A stretch of DNA of 64,000 nucleotides from the NCBI RefSeq assembly GCF_000368925.1, contig NZ_KB849756.1, positions 2,692,416 through 2,756,415 on the forward strand, read 5' to 3'. The notes beneath the pieces are model-generated. The model was not told the origin of the DNA, searched no databases, and saw nothing but the letters and a program-made list of their open reading frames with translations. Origin of the DNA: Acinetobacter bereziniae LMG 1003 = CIP 70.12. Its GTDB lineage: Bacteria > Pseudomonadota > Gammaproteobacteria > Pseudomonadales > Moraxellaceae. How positions within the stretch are numbered: position 1 is the stretch's first letter; every line of letters begins with the position of its first letter. The translations under genes and the position numbers were made by a program. Positions 34,776 to 43,146 of this stretch are shown in pieces.

Positions 34776-35738
34776 TTATAATCCTTGTAATTTTAAACGG
34801 TTGGCTTGTTCACGATAGACTTGTACTGGATCAGGTGCAAAGATTGCACGCAAGCCTAAAACCTGATTGACTTCATCCAAATGATTCCAACGATAATCAT
34901 CACGAATCGTTTTACCAAATTTGGCACTACAGCGAGAGACAAGTCCATCATTGGTTTCAGGAATATTGCGACTGGTGCTGAGTAAGAATGCATCCGTTAA
35001 ATCTGCAAGATTTGTTAAAACAGCACTTCCTGTGAAAGAATAAAAATAAATGCCTTTTTCCTGATATGCACCTTCTCCACATGTTGTTGTCGGAACGCCC
35101 ATTGGAAATTGATGATTGAAAAGAGCAGAGCCTTCGGTGCTTAAACTTTTTGAACCTGCCAATGCATCATGCGGAAACTCTTTGGGATCAAAGCCCTTAG
35201 ACCAAACAATCATATTGGAAATAAAATTAACCATGTTGACCAATGGACCTTCAGCTGGAGTGCCTTCTGCTCGTAAAATCACATCCGAAAGTGGACTCCC
35301 TTTGTTTGGGGAGCCAACAGCTGTTACCGAAGCAACGTTGTTCGGCATCACTCCGGCAACATAACGTGCAGTGGGACCACCATGTGAGTGACCAATGAGG
35401 TTGATTTTTGTTTGTCCTGTAATGGCGAGGATATCTTCAACTTGTTGTACCAATTGTTCACCTCTAACTTCTGTTGAGTTAAATGGTGAAACACGTGTGA
35501 CCCATGTATTTGCACCATTACGTGCTAAGTCAGGTGCAATTTGGTACCAGTAGTCTTGTCCTGAAGCATTGTCTGAACGAATAAATCCAGCCATGCCATG
35601 TACCAATACAATAGGATATTTAGTTTTAGCATAAGTTGATGTTGTTTGACTTGTGGTGATTTGCTGAGCATTAGACGCATACACACTGGGTACTAAACAA
35701 GCCAAGATTAGACTTGCCATCAATGATCCATATTTCAT
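34776..35738 (-). CDS. Secreted triacylglycerol lipase, paralog 1
   Basis: 320 aa, with signal peptide (about 1-21, cleavage after V-Y-A) and the family I.1/I.2 true-lipase fold. Oxyanion loop H-G-M-A-G-F (47-52), nucleophile S118 in G-H-S-H-G-G, catalytic D264 and H286 (N-H-L-D-E-V-N), and the structural disulfide C220-C270. C-terminus R-L-K-L-Q-G-L. It is the last of four related lipases transcribed on the minus strand after lifO and is closest to paralog 2. A 429-bp gap upstream means it probably has its own promoter. Expected to need LifO folding and type II secretion. Confidence 0.93.
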   Translation of the reverse strand: MKYGSLMASLILACLVPSVYASNAQQITTSQTTSTYAKTKYPIVLVHGMAGFIRSDNASGQDYWYQIAPDLARNGANTWVTRVSPFNSTEVRGEQLVQQVEDILAITGQTKINLIGHSHGGPTARYVAGVMPNNVASVTAVGSPNKGSPLSDVILRAEGTPAEGPLVNMVNFISNMIVWSKGFDPKEFPHDALAGSKSLSTEGSALFNHQFPMGVPTTTCGEGAYQEKGIYFYSFTGSAVLTNLADLTDAFLLSTSRNIPETNDGLVSRCSAKFGKTIRDDYRWNHLDEVNQVLGLRAIFAPDPVQVYREQANRLKLQGL

Positions 35739-35832
35739 GGGGAAGCTCCATTTAAAATTGTTATTTATTATTGATTCACTTCTAAGTGAAATTTAAAAAT
35801 ATCAAAATTGTCATGAATTACGAGCGGAAAAG

Positions 35833-35878
35833 TATGAAAAACAACCTTAAATGTAATATTTTATTTCGTAAAAATGTT
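35833..35878 (-). promoter_or_regulatory. Upstream element of lipase 1 shared with lipase 2
   Basis: The block ATGAAAAACAACC followed by TAATATTTTATTTC and TAAAAA-ATG (plus-strand reading) recurs at 37228-37279 upstream of lipase 2. Both lie about 93-95 bp upstream of their start codons, which suggests a shared promoter or regulator site retained after duplication. Confidence 0.55.
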
Positions 35879-35937
35879 TATTCAGTGTTAAATTCATAAA
35901 AGCCATTGAAATTTATGGAAAACTTAAAACTAGATCA

Positions 35938-36118
35938 AAGAATATTCATACAAGTGATTTGATTTCAATCATTCATATCCAATGCGCTTTATGTTTTATA
36001 AAAATTGTTAGAAGCTTTGGTGATTGGTTTATTTTGCACTTTTGGATCATAGAAGGTCTTTTAATTGTGAGGCGACATGGATGTTGTTATGTTGAGTGAA
36101 GGGATATGAGCAAAACCA
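35938..36118 (-). repeat. Dispersed structured repeat, copy C (right part, inverted)
   Basis: Read on the minus strand, it matches the right half of copy A from about 17790 to 17962: the CTCATAT...CTCAACATAAC block, the ACATCCATGT palindrome, CAAAAGTGCAAAATAAA and AATCACTTGTATGAATA. The left half with the first two hairpins is missing. It directly abuts the terminator of lipase 2. Confidence 0.7.
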
Positions 36119-36120
36119 AA

Positions 36121-36152
36121 AGCCATATTGTAAAAGAGATACAATATGGCTA
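36121..36152 (-). terminator. Terminator of lipase paralog 2
   Basis: A perfect 12-bp stem AGCCATATTGTA/TACAATATGGCT with an 8-nt loop, followed on the minus strand by a T-rich tract, 16 bp beyond the stop. Confidence 0.8.
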
Positions 36153-36167
36153 ATTTAAGTTGAGAAC

Positions 36168-37133
36168 TTATAAACCTTGTACTTTCAAACGGTTGGCATG
36201 TTCACGATAGACTTGTACTGGGTCTGGCGCAAAGAGTGCGCGTAAACCTAAAATTTGATTGATTTCGTCCAAATGATTCCAGCGGTAATTATCTCGAATA
36301 GTTCTACCGAATTTTGCACTACAACGTGACACTAAACCATCATTATCATGACCGAGGTTGATCAATAAGCTTGTACCAAGTAGTGCTGAATCCAAGTCTA
36401 AAAGATTGGTGACGACTGAATTGCCTGTAAATGAAAAAAATTGAATGCCTTTTTCTTGGTAAGCACCTTCGCTACATGCAGTAGCGCCGACGCCCATTGG
36501 AAATTTACGATTAAATAAAACTGAGCCTTCGGTCGTAACACTTTTTCCACTGGCTAATGCATCATGAGGGAAGCTTTTTGGATCTAAGCCTTGCGCCCAA
36601 ACAATGGTTTTCGAGAATAAATTGACAAGACTGACAACGGGTCCTTCAAGAACTGTACCCTCTGCACTCAAAATGACATCTGCAACTGGGCTGCCTCTTT
36701 GTGGTGAACCAATCGCGGTCACGGATGCAACGCGAGTAGGCATGACACCCGCAACATAGCGACTGGTTGGACCACCATGAGAATGACCGACTAAATTGAC
36801 CTTTTGGCTACCTGTGATGGCTAAAATCTCTTCTACTTGTTGAGCCAGTTGTTCGCCACGCACTTCGGTTGAATTAAACGGTGATACACGTGTCGCCCAT
36901 GTGCTTGCGCCGTTTCGTGCCAAATTAGGTAAAATTTGATACCAGTAATCGAGTCCTAAAACATCACCAACCCGAATAAATCCTGCCATACCATGAGCAA
37001 ATACAATTGGGTATTTGGTTTCTGCATAATCAGAACTTACTTTTGTTGCAGTGACTTGTTGTGCATTGGATGCATGTGTCGTGGATAAAGTACATGCGAG
37101 AAATAGACCTGTGATCAGATGTCCATATTTCAT
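36168..37133 (-). CDS. Secreted triacylglycerol lipase, paralog 2
   Basis: 321 aa from the second of two adjacent ATGs (37133); GGAG lies 7 nt upstream and the start then aligns with paralog 1. Signal peptide 1-21. H-G-M-A-G-F oxyanion loop at 47-52, S118 in G-H-S-H-G-G, D265 and H287 as the remaining triad, C220-C271 disulfide, and C-terminus R-L-K-V-Q-G-L. It is the near twin of paralog 1, with the same motif spacing through S118. The 262-bp upstream gap carries the element shared with paralog 1. Same inferred dependence on LifO. Confidence 0.93.
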   Translation of the reverse strand: MKYGHLITGLFLACTLSTTHASNAQQVTATKVSSDYAETKYPIVFAHGMAGFIRVGDVLGLDYWYQILPNLARNGASTWATRVSPFNSTEVRGEQLAQQVEEILAITGSQKVNLVGHSHGGPTSRYVAGVMPTRVASVTAIGSPQRGSPVADVILSAEGTVLEGPVVSLVNLFSKTIVWAQGLDPKSFPHDALASGKSVTTEGSVLFNRKFPMGVGATACSEGAYQEKGIQFFSFTGNSVVTNLLDLDSALLGTSLLINLGHDNDGLVSRCSAKFGRTIRDNYRWNHLDEINQILGLRALFAPDPVQVYREHANRLKVQGL

Positions 37134-37227
37134 CATAAATCTCCGTTGGTTTTATTATTGAGGGTTTTTTGGTATGTATCGTTTTTTAACCTAGCAAAGC
37201 TGAAGTGAGGTTATCGATGAAATTTGG

Positions 37228-37279
37228 ATGAAAAACAACCTAAACTGTAACTTAATATTTTATTTCTTGGTAAAAAATG
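37228..37279 (-). promoter_or_regulatory. Upstream element of lipase 2 shared with lipase 1
   Basis: Contains the same ATGAAAAACAACC and AATATTTTATTTC blocks as 35833-35878, at almost the same distance from the start codon. A nearby hairpin at 37289-37313 (GTTGCCATAA/TTATGGCAAC) may terminate lipase 3. Confidence 0.5.
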
Positions 37280-37398
37280 AATTGATGTGTTGCCATAACC
37301 GTCTTATGGCAACAGGAGTTGAGGGCTTTATTTTTAAATCAAACATAAATAAAATCTACTGTTGTTGACCTCACAGTAAATATTTTAGATTAGAAATA

Positions 37399-38370
37399 TT
37401 ATAAGCCTTCTAATTTCAAGCGATTGGCTTGTTGGCGAAATTGATCAACTGGATTCGGTGAAAATAATCCGCGTAACCCTAAAATTTGATTGACCTCATC
37501 CAAGTGGGTTTGATCATAATTATCTCGAATCACTTGTCCTAAATGGGTATTGCAACGAGTGACTAAGCCATCATTATCTAGATTTTTATATGACAAAGGT
37601 GCAAGGGTAGAAATTGCAGCATCAGTCAGATCAAGAACATTGGTCAATTGTGCTTTACCCGTCCATGAATAATGGTAGACACCATTTGAAGTCACTTTTT
37701 GCCCCTGACCACAATCTTTGGGAATCGCTGCACTTGGATATTTTGCATTAAATTCAGCTGAACCTTTTTCACTAATACTTTGTAAAGAACGATTTAAGCT
37801 GTTGGGTAATGATGGATTATTTTCCAGTAAGGTAATCACCGGCGCTAAAATATATTGACTTACAACGGTTAACAGCGCACTCGCGCCTTGATTACTCAAT
37901 ATATCATCTGCAACTTTAGAGCCTTTTATCGTTCCTGCAACAGCAGTTAAAGATGCTACTTTGGAAGGTGCAACGATTTCAATATAACGAATGGTTGGAC
38001 CACCATGACTATGTCCAATGAGATTCACTTTGGCTGATCCTGTTAATGCCAAAACCTCATCAACTTGTTGTAAAAGTTGCTCACCACGAACCTCAGTGCT
38101 TTCTAAAGGAGAAACCTGTGTTGCATAGACCTTCGCACCATTTCGAGCAAGATCGGGGAGCACCTGATAAAAATAATCTAAGCCAAATGATGATGTACCA
38201 AGCCGAGTGAAACCAAACATGCCATGGTTAAATACGATTGGATATTTGGTTTTTGCATAGTCAGAACTGACATAGGTTGGAGTGACAGTTTGTAGCCCTG
38301 ATGCTGAGACTGTCATTCCACTGAGTCCGAGGACGAGACCCAGCCCGAGTGAACCGATCTTTAATTTCAT
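37399..38370 (-). CDS. Secreted triacylglycerol lipase, paralog 3
   Basis: 323 aa from the ATG at 38370, chosen over an upstream in-frame codon (38412) because it gives a normal signal peptide (MKLKIGSLGLGLVLGLSG..., cleavage after S-A-S) and has AGAG about 9 nt upstream. H-G-M-F-G-F oxyanion loop, S121 in G-H-S-H-G-G, D267, H289 in T-H-L-D-E-V-N, C220-C273. It has a lid/insert region (about 160-200) different from paralogs 1 and 2 and resembles paralog 4. C-terminus R-L-K-L-E-G-L. It is 68 bp downstream of paralog 4, so probably co-transcribed with lifO and paralog 4. Confidence 0.93.
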   Translation of the reverse strand: MKLKIGSLGLGLVLGLSGMTVSASGLQTVTPTYVSSDYAKTKYPIVFNHGMFGFTRLGTSSFGLDYFYQVLPDLARNGAKVYATQVSPLESTEVRGEQLLQQVDEVLALTGSAKVNLIGHSHGGPTIRYIEIVAPSKVASLTAVAGTIKGSKVADDILSNQGASALLTVVSQYILAPVITLLENNPSLPNSLNRSLQSISEKGSAEFNAKYPSAAIPKDCGQGQKVTSNGVYHYSWTGKAQLTNVLDLTDAAISTLAPLSYKNLDNDGLVTRCNTHLGQVIRDNYDQTHLDEVNQILGLRGLFSPNPVDQFRQQANRLKLEGL

Positions 38371-38438
38371 TTTAAATACTCTTTTTGTTTTAACTGGATA
38401 AATAACCCACAATTTCTAGAATTGTAAGTTGGTGTAGA

Positions 38439-39422
38439 TTACAGTCCTTGTAACTTCAAACGATTGGCATGCTGTCGATATAAGGCTACGGGATCTTGTG
38501 AGAACCAACCTCGTAAACCAAACATCATATTGGCTAAATCGGTATGATTTAAATCGTAATTATCTCTAATCACTTGCCCAATATGCGTACTACAGCGCGG
38601 TACCATGCCGTCATTATCAGTGTTGCCGTACACTAAGGGGGCAAGTTGCATTAATAGGGTATCGATATCTAATAAATTTGTGGTTTGCGCAGTTCCTCCC
38701 CAAGAGTAATAATGAATTCCATTTTCTACTTTCGCACCCGTTTTATTACAATCTGTGGCGAGTGCAGTTGTTGGAAATTTGCTGTTAAATGTAGAAGAGC
38801 CTGTTTCTGAGAGCGATTTCATCGAGGCATCAAAGTTAATCGCTAAATCTGGATTTTCCTGTGCCCATGTGATCAGTGGACCAACAATATATTGTCCCAA
38901 AATATTCATCAAAATTTTACTTGCTTGATTATTTTGAATGCTGTCGGCAACACGAGAACCTCGAAAAGTTCCACCTACACCCGTGATAGACGCGACATAT
39001 TGAGGTTTAACCGCTGCAACATAGCGGATAGTTGGACCGCCATGACTGTGTCCAATCAAGTTGACTTTGTCCTTTCCTGTGAGTGCTAAAACCTCTTCTA
39101 CTTGAGTGATCAGTTGTTCTCCACGCACTTCAGTGGTATTGGCAGGAGACAATTGTGCTGCAAATACTGTTGCACCATTACGCGCCATGTCGGGTAAGAT
39201 CTGATACCAATAGTCAATATTAAAACGCTCATTTCCGATTCGAGACCATCCGAGCCAACCATGTGTCATGACTATAGGATATGCAGTTTTTGCATAATCT
39301 GATTTGATTGTATCTTTGATTTGCAAAATGCCTGGAGATGCCTGTGTCAAGCTGGCTAAACCAAGTCCCAACACACAGCATATACTGAGCCCCAAACGAT
39401 TTTTTATTGTCCTGTTTTTCAT
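38439..39422 (-). CDS. Secreted triacylglycerol lipase, paralog 4
   Basis: 327 aa, signal peptide about 1-29 (S-L-T-Q-A-S). Triad S126 in G-H-S-H-G-G, D271 (N-D-G-M-V) and H293. It diverges from the other three at two active-site positions: the oxyanion loop is H-G-W-L-G-W (54-59) instead of H-G-M-x-G-F, and the His motif is N-H-T-D-L-A-N instead of H-L-D-E-V-N. The disulfide C225-C277 is kept. It is directly downstream of lifO (31 bp), the position of lipA in the A. calcoaceticus lipBA operon, so it may be the original partner. Confidence 0.92.
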   Translation of the reverse strand: MKNRTIKNRLGLSICCVLGLGLASLTQASPGILQIKDTIKSDYAKTAYPIVMTHGWLGWSRIGNERFNIDYWYQILPDMARNGATVFAAQLSPANTTEVRGEQLITQVEEVLALTGKDKVNLIGHSHGGPTIRYVAAVKPQYVASITGVGGTFRGSRVADSIQNNQASKILMNILGQYIVGPLITWAQENPDLAINFDASMKSLSETGSSTFNSKFPTTALATDCNKTGAKVENGIHYYSWGGTAQTTNLLDIDTLLMQLAPLVYGNTDNDGMVPRCSTHIGQVIRDNYDLNHTDLANMMFGLRGWFSQDPVALYRQHANRLKLQGL

Positions 39423-39453
39423 TTTTTTTCCTGTTATGTCACAATTTTATTGA

Positions 39454-40488
39454 CTAATTTGCAAACGGTAATTGACCTCCTTGGTCATGTACCGTTTCAA
39501 ATGTTTGTAATCTAAGTTGTTCTTGTTGATTGGAAAATTGTTGTGATTTGAGTTGTTGTATTGCACTTTGTTTAGCGGAATCACTCATATTGCTGTTGAG
39601 AATGGTGTCTCGCTCAGATAAATACTGGTTCACTTTATTTTTCCAGTCACCTCTTTGGACATCTAATGTTTCTAAACGTTGAGTTGCTTCTGGACCAACA
39701 AGATTAGTACGCATTTGATGCAGTTCTTGTGCTGAGCCACCGCGTGCTTTAATGTCTGCTGTGAGTTTTCTGAGGTCTTCAAGCTGATTCAGTTGTTGCA
39801 GATTTTCTTTCCAATCTTCAGGAAGTTGATCAAACAATGCTTTGAGTTTTTTGGCTTTTTCGCTTGCAGATAAGGATGCGTCATCCATCACAGCCATTCG
39901 ATCGACGGTATATTGGTCATAGGTATCTTGCGTACCAAATAGACCTTGGATTTCATAATCTGAGAAGAATTTCTTTCTTAAATTTTTGGTATTGTCCACA
40001 ATCTGTTGATAGTATTTTGCACTTTCCTTGTCCGCATTGGGTGCTTGTAAATCTGCTAATTTACTTCGGTAATCCATGTAGCGTGTCCATAAATCACTCA
40101 ACTGAGATAGAACAGGCTCTTTATAGCTTGTTTGAAGATAACGCTGGAAATCTGTTTTGATTTGTTCAATTGTTTTTTCACCATACTGGGTAATGAAATA
40201 TTCAAAACAGTCTTTGGTTTGTTCATTGACAATTAAGCGGTTGGAAGCATCTACTCGAATTTGACAATTAATTTGCGTGTCTTGTTGGCTCTTGCTGGCA
40301 AAACTTAGCGCTTCTGATGTTGAAAGCTGAGAAGCGGCAATTTGTCCTTCAGACTGAGTTGTATCGTCCGAAGTCTGATGTGCTTCAGCTGTTTGATGAC
40401 TGGGTTTAAGCCAGAAAATGACTGCCAAAATCACCACTAAAATAATAAACAACACTATCCCAAGCGTTTTTTTTCTAGATGAATCCAT
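39454..40488 (-). CDS. lifO: Lipase-specific foldase (Lif)
   Basis: 344 aa. A short cytoplasmic end, one membrane helix (about 9-26), a Gln/Ser/Thr-rich linker to about 60, then the long alpha-helical Lif domain: F-x-Y-F-I-T-Q-Y-G-E near 93-102, the F-G-T-Q-D-T-Y-D-Q-Y-T block near 183-193, and the C-terminal Q-Q-E-Q-L-R-L-Q-x-F-E. The protein is anchored in the inner membrane and folds secreted lipases in the periplasm. It is the first gene of the minus-strand lipase array, in the foldase-before-lipase order known from Acinetobacter (lipB-lipA). It is the only foldase seen for four lipases. Confidence 0.93.
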   Translation of the reverse strand: MDSSRKKTLGIVLFIILVVILAVIFWLKPSHQTAEAHQTSDDTTQSEGQIAASQLSTSEALSFASKSQQDTQINCQIRVDASNRLIVNEQTKDCFEYFITQYGEKTIEQIKTDFQRYLQTSYKEPVLSQLSDLWTRYMDYRSKLADLQAPNADKESAKYYQQIVDNTKNLRKKFFSDYEIQGLFGTQDTYDQYTVDRMAVMDDASLSASEKAKKLKALFDQLPEDWKENLQQLNQLEDLRKLTADIKARGGSAQELHQMRTNLVGPEATQRLETLDVQRGDWKNKVNQYLSERDTILNSNMSDSAKQSAIQQLKSQQFSNQQEQLRLQTFETVHDQGGQLPFAN

Positions 40489-40623
40489 CTAATGTCCTAT
40501 ATTTTTTGTATTTTTATTCAAAAATAATTTGCCATAAAACCGCAAGTTTCAAATATAAAATTTGTAAAAATAGATGAGTGGTTTTTGTTAAAATAACCCA
40601 TCAACTTATGTATAAAGATCAAG

Positions 40624-41529
40624 ATGTCCTCAAAAGCCCATAAGATTCCACGTCGTCATATCAGTGGTGTATTTTTATTGAATAAACCATTGGGCATTAG
40701 TTCAAATGCAGCATTGCAAAAAGTTCGTTGGTTGTATCGAGCACAAAAAGCCGGGCATACAGGTGCACTTGATCCTTTGGCTTCGGGTTTACTGCCGATT
40801 TGTTTAGGCGAAGCAACCAAGTTTTCGCATTATTTATTAGATTCGAACAAACGTTATCGTACAACCATTCAGTTGGGGCGCAGTACAACTACAGGTGATG
40901 TGGAAGGCGAGGTCTTGTTAGAAAAAGATGTACCTGAATTAAGCCAACCGAATATTGAGCAGGTTTTGAAACAATTCACTGGTGACATACAGCAAATTCC
41001 TCCGATGTATTCAGCTTTAAAGAAACAAGGACGCCCATTGTATGAGCTGGCTCGTCAAGGCATTGAAATTGAGCGTGAGGCTCGACCTATCCATATTTTT
41101 GCTGTTGAACTTATTGAGTTTACATCGCAGAGCCTGACTTTAGATATCACTTGTTCGAAAGGGACTTATATTCGAGTGCTAGGTGAAGATATTGCCAAAG
41201 CATTAGGTACGTATGGGCATTTGACTTATTTACATCGGATTCAGACAGGTCACTTTGATTTAATCCCCGAATATACCATTGAATATTTGGAAAGCTTAAC
41301 TGAACAAGAGCGAGAAAAGTTGTTGCTTCCTATATATGCACCAATTGATCATTTTTTAAAGGTTCAGGTACCTCAAGGTCGTGCAGAATATTTCTGCCGC
41401 GGTATGGAAAGTAATATAGATCATGTTGCAGTCGCAGAAGTGCTTGTATTCGATGGTGAAAAATGTTTAGGGCTGGCTGAAATTACGGATAAGAAGCGCT
41501 TAGTACCGAAACGTGTTTTAAATCTTTGA
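40624..41529 (+). CDS. truB: TruB, tRNA pseudouridine-55 synthase
   Basis: Converts U55 to pseudouridine in the T-loop of all tRNAs. 301 aa with L-N-K-P-L-G-I-S-S-N near the N-terminus, the catalytic motif G-H-T-G-A-L-D-P-L-A-S-G-L-L-P with Asp, R-Y-R-T-T-I-Q-L-G, and I-P-P-M-Y-S-A-L-K. The C-terminal PUA-like segment is present. TruB usually follows rbfA, but here it is about 31 kb away, divergent from the lipase foldase. The ribosome-binding site is weak. Confidence 0.96.
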   Translation: MSSKAHKIPRRHISGVFLLNKPLGISSNAALQKVRWLYRAQKAGHTGALDPLASGLLPICLGEATKFSHYLLDSNKRYRTTIQLGRSTTTGDVEGEVLLEKDVPELSQPNIEQVLKQFTGDIQQIPPMYSALKKQGRPLYELARQGIEIEREARPIHIFAVELIEFTSQSLTLDITCSKGTYIRVLGEDIAKALGTYGHLTYLHRIQTGHFDLIPEYTIEYLESLTEQEREKLLLPIYAPIDHFLKVQVPQGRAEYFCRGMESNIDHVAVAEVLVFDGEKCLGLAEITDKKRLVPKRVLNL

Positions 41530-41611
41530 TTAGAAATATTGCCTCAAAATTCAGTGGATTGAAGAACGAGCACTGTTCAAATATAGCACCGTTAAAAGAT
41601 AAGTGAATGTT

Positions 41612-42379
41612 ATGGAATTTGATATTATTCTCAGTTTAGTGTTTTTTGCCTTTTGTGCAGGCGCGATTGATGCTGCTGTCGGAGGTGGGGGACTGATTCA
41701 AATTCCTGCTTTGATGGGGGCGTTGCCTCATTATCCGACGGCTACGGTTTTTGGTACTAACAAGCTTGCATCCATTTGTGGAACTGCATCCGCAGCATTT
41801 TCTTATTTAAAACAAGTCAAAATTGAATGGAAATTGCTTGCGGTTATCGGGATCACAGCTTTCATCAGTTCATTTGGTGGTGCTGCTTGTGTCTCTTTAA
41901 TTCCACAGGAAATTTTACGTCCCTTTGTCTTGTTTATGTTGATTGTCATCGCAATCTATACGTTTTTTAAAAAACAGTTTGGGCAAGTACATTTTCAACA
42001 GGAAGTCACCCATAAAATGCTGTTGATCGCAGGTATCGGTGGTTTATTGATTGGTTTTTATGATGGAATTTTTGGACCAGGCACAGGCAGTTTCTTTATT
42101 TTTTATTTTATTCGTTATTTGAAAGTTGACTTTCTCCATGCTTCGGCACTTTCGAAAATCGGCAATTTCATGACCAATTTTGCAGCATTGAGTTTCTTTA
42201 TTCCCACAGGGCATGTGCTATTTCAATTGGGCTTAATGATGGCAGTCGCCAATATTTGTGGCTCACTGGTAGGCGTGAAAATGGCGTTGAAATATGGAAG
42301 TGGTTTTATTCGAATTTTATTTTTAATTTTAGTCAGTATCTTGATTTGTCGTTTGGGATATCAAATGTTCATGGCTTAA
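41612..42379 (+). CDS. TSUP family membrane permease (TauE/SafE-like)
   Basis: 255 aa from the ATG at 41612; a GTG three codons earlier (41603) is also possible. About eight membrane helices in two pseudo-repeats, each with the TSUP glycine/aspartate motif: A-A-V-G-G-G-G-L-I-Q near 15-24, followed by T-N-K-L-A-S, and in the second half G-F-Y-D-G-I-F-G-P-G-T-G. TSUP proteins export or import sulfite, sulfoacetate and related anions; the substrate cannot be told here and neighbours give no clue. A long hairpin terminator follows. Confidence 0.9.
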   Translation: MEFDIILSLVFFAFCAGAIDAAVGGGGLIQIPALMGALPHYPTATVFGTNKLASICGTASAAFSYLKQVKIEWKLLAVIGITAFISSFGGAACVSLIPQEILRPFVLFMLIVIAIYTFFKKQFGQVHFQQEVTHKMLLIAGIGGLLIGFYDGIFGPGTGSFFIFYFIRYLKVDFLHASALSKIGNFMTNFAALSFFIPTGHVLFQLGLMMAVANICGSLVGVKMALKYGSGFIRILFLILVSILICRLGYQMFMA

Positions 42380-42396
42380 GTTTTATATTCAAAACA

Positions 42397-42456
42397 CCCC
42401 ACAAAATTTAAGTTTTTTTGATACAAAAAACTCTTAAATTTTGTGGGGCTTTTTTT
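42397..42456 (+). terminator. Long-stem terminator after the TSUP gene
   Basis: A perfect 16-bp stem CCCCACAAAATTTAAG/CTTAAATTTTGTGGGG with a 20-nt loop and eight following T. Longer than usual for an intrinsic terminator. Confidence 0.85.
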
Positions 42457-42555
42457 TGATGCTTTATTTATGATTGATGACTTATTCAGCGAAATTTATC
42501 GACTCAATAAAAAAGAAATCAGCGCTCACGTAGAATCAAAAAAAGAGGGATTTTG

Positions 42556-43017
42556 ATGAACATATTCGAGGCTTTACGAGAAAGCCACAGGATTCAGAAG
42601 GATTTGTCTGAACAGCTCATTCATACATCAGGTGATACACCTGAACGACGGAAAATTTTTAATTTACTCAAAAATGAACTATTTGCACATGCAGTTGCTG
42701 AGGATCGTTATTTTTATAGTCCGTTAATGATGACGGATTCAGGTTTAAATATTACACGTTTGGCGCTTGCTGAATATCAAGAAATGGAGGCGATCTTAGA
42801 TTCTTTAGAACAAACTGATTTTAGTCATTCACGTTGGTTGGTGTTGGCAAAAAGGTTATCAGATACTGTTGCAGGGCACATCTACCAGAAAGAGCAAAAT
42901 TTTTTTATGAAAGCAGGGAAAATTTTAGATGAAAATCAGAAAATAACCTTAGCGAAAAAATATTTGTCAGAGTATAAAAAATATAAAGCAAAAGAAATAA
43001 TGCGTTTGATTGGGTGA
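42556..43017 (+). CDS. Hemerythrin-like HHE domain protein
   Basis: 153 aa from the ATG at 42556 (GAGGGA 6 nt upstream; a TTG one codon earlier is a poorer start). A four-helix protein with candidate iron ligands H11, H45 with E49 (H-A-V-A-E-D-R-Y), H108 and E113 (H-I-Y-Q-K-E). Where a typical HHE domain has E-H in helix 3, this protein has E73-Y74, so one His ligand may be replaced. Family members bind di-iron and sense oxygen or nitric oxide, or protect iron. No linked regulator was seen; role unassigned. Confidence 0.82.
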   Translation: MNIFEALRESHRIQKDLSEQLIHTSGDTPERRKIFNLLKNELFAHAVAEDRYFYSPLMMTDSGLNITRLALAEYQEMEAILDSLEQTDFSHSRWLVLAKRLSDTVAGHIYQKEQNFFMKAGKILDENQKITLAKKYLSEYKKYKAKEIMRLIG

Positions 43018-43118
43018 TCCTACTCAATTCACCTGATCGTAACCACTAAGATTTGATTAAAATCAATTCGACTTAGCTTGACGCTAGATCTTCATACATT
43101 GGATAGGGCACGCTTAAA

Positions 43119-43146
43119 ACAATGACTGAAAAAGATCAGTCATTGT
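43119..43146 (-). terminator. Terminator overlapping the end of the EamA gene
   Basis: AACAATGACTGA-loop-TCAGTCATTGTT stem spanning the stop codon of the EamA gene (43136-43138). It also lies downstream of the hemerythrin gene and may serve both. Confidence 0.6.

Larger units (their letters stand above)
35739..36167. other. 429-bp spacer between lipase paralogs 1 and 2
   Basis: No gene seen. It holds, from left to right, the leader of lipase 1 with a block shared with lipase 2 (35833-35878), the inverted repeat copy C (35938-36118) and the lipase 2 terminator (36121-36152). Confidence 0.7.

Noticed and set aside
34776..39422. Lipase array considered as an assembly duplication
   Set aside because: The four genes differ in length, motifs and spacers, so they are diverged paralogs rather than a copied contig segment.
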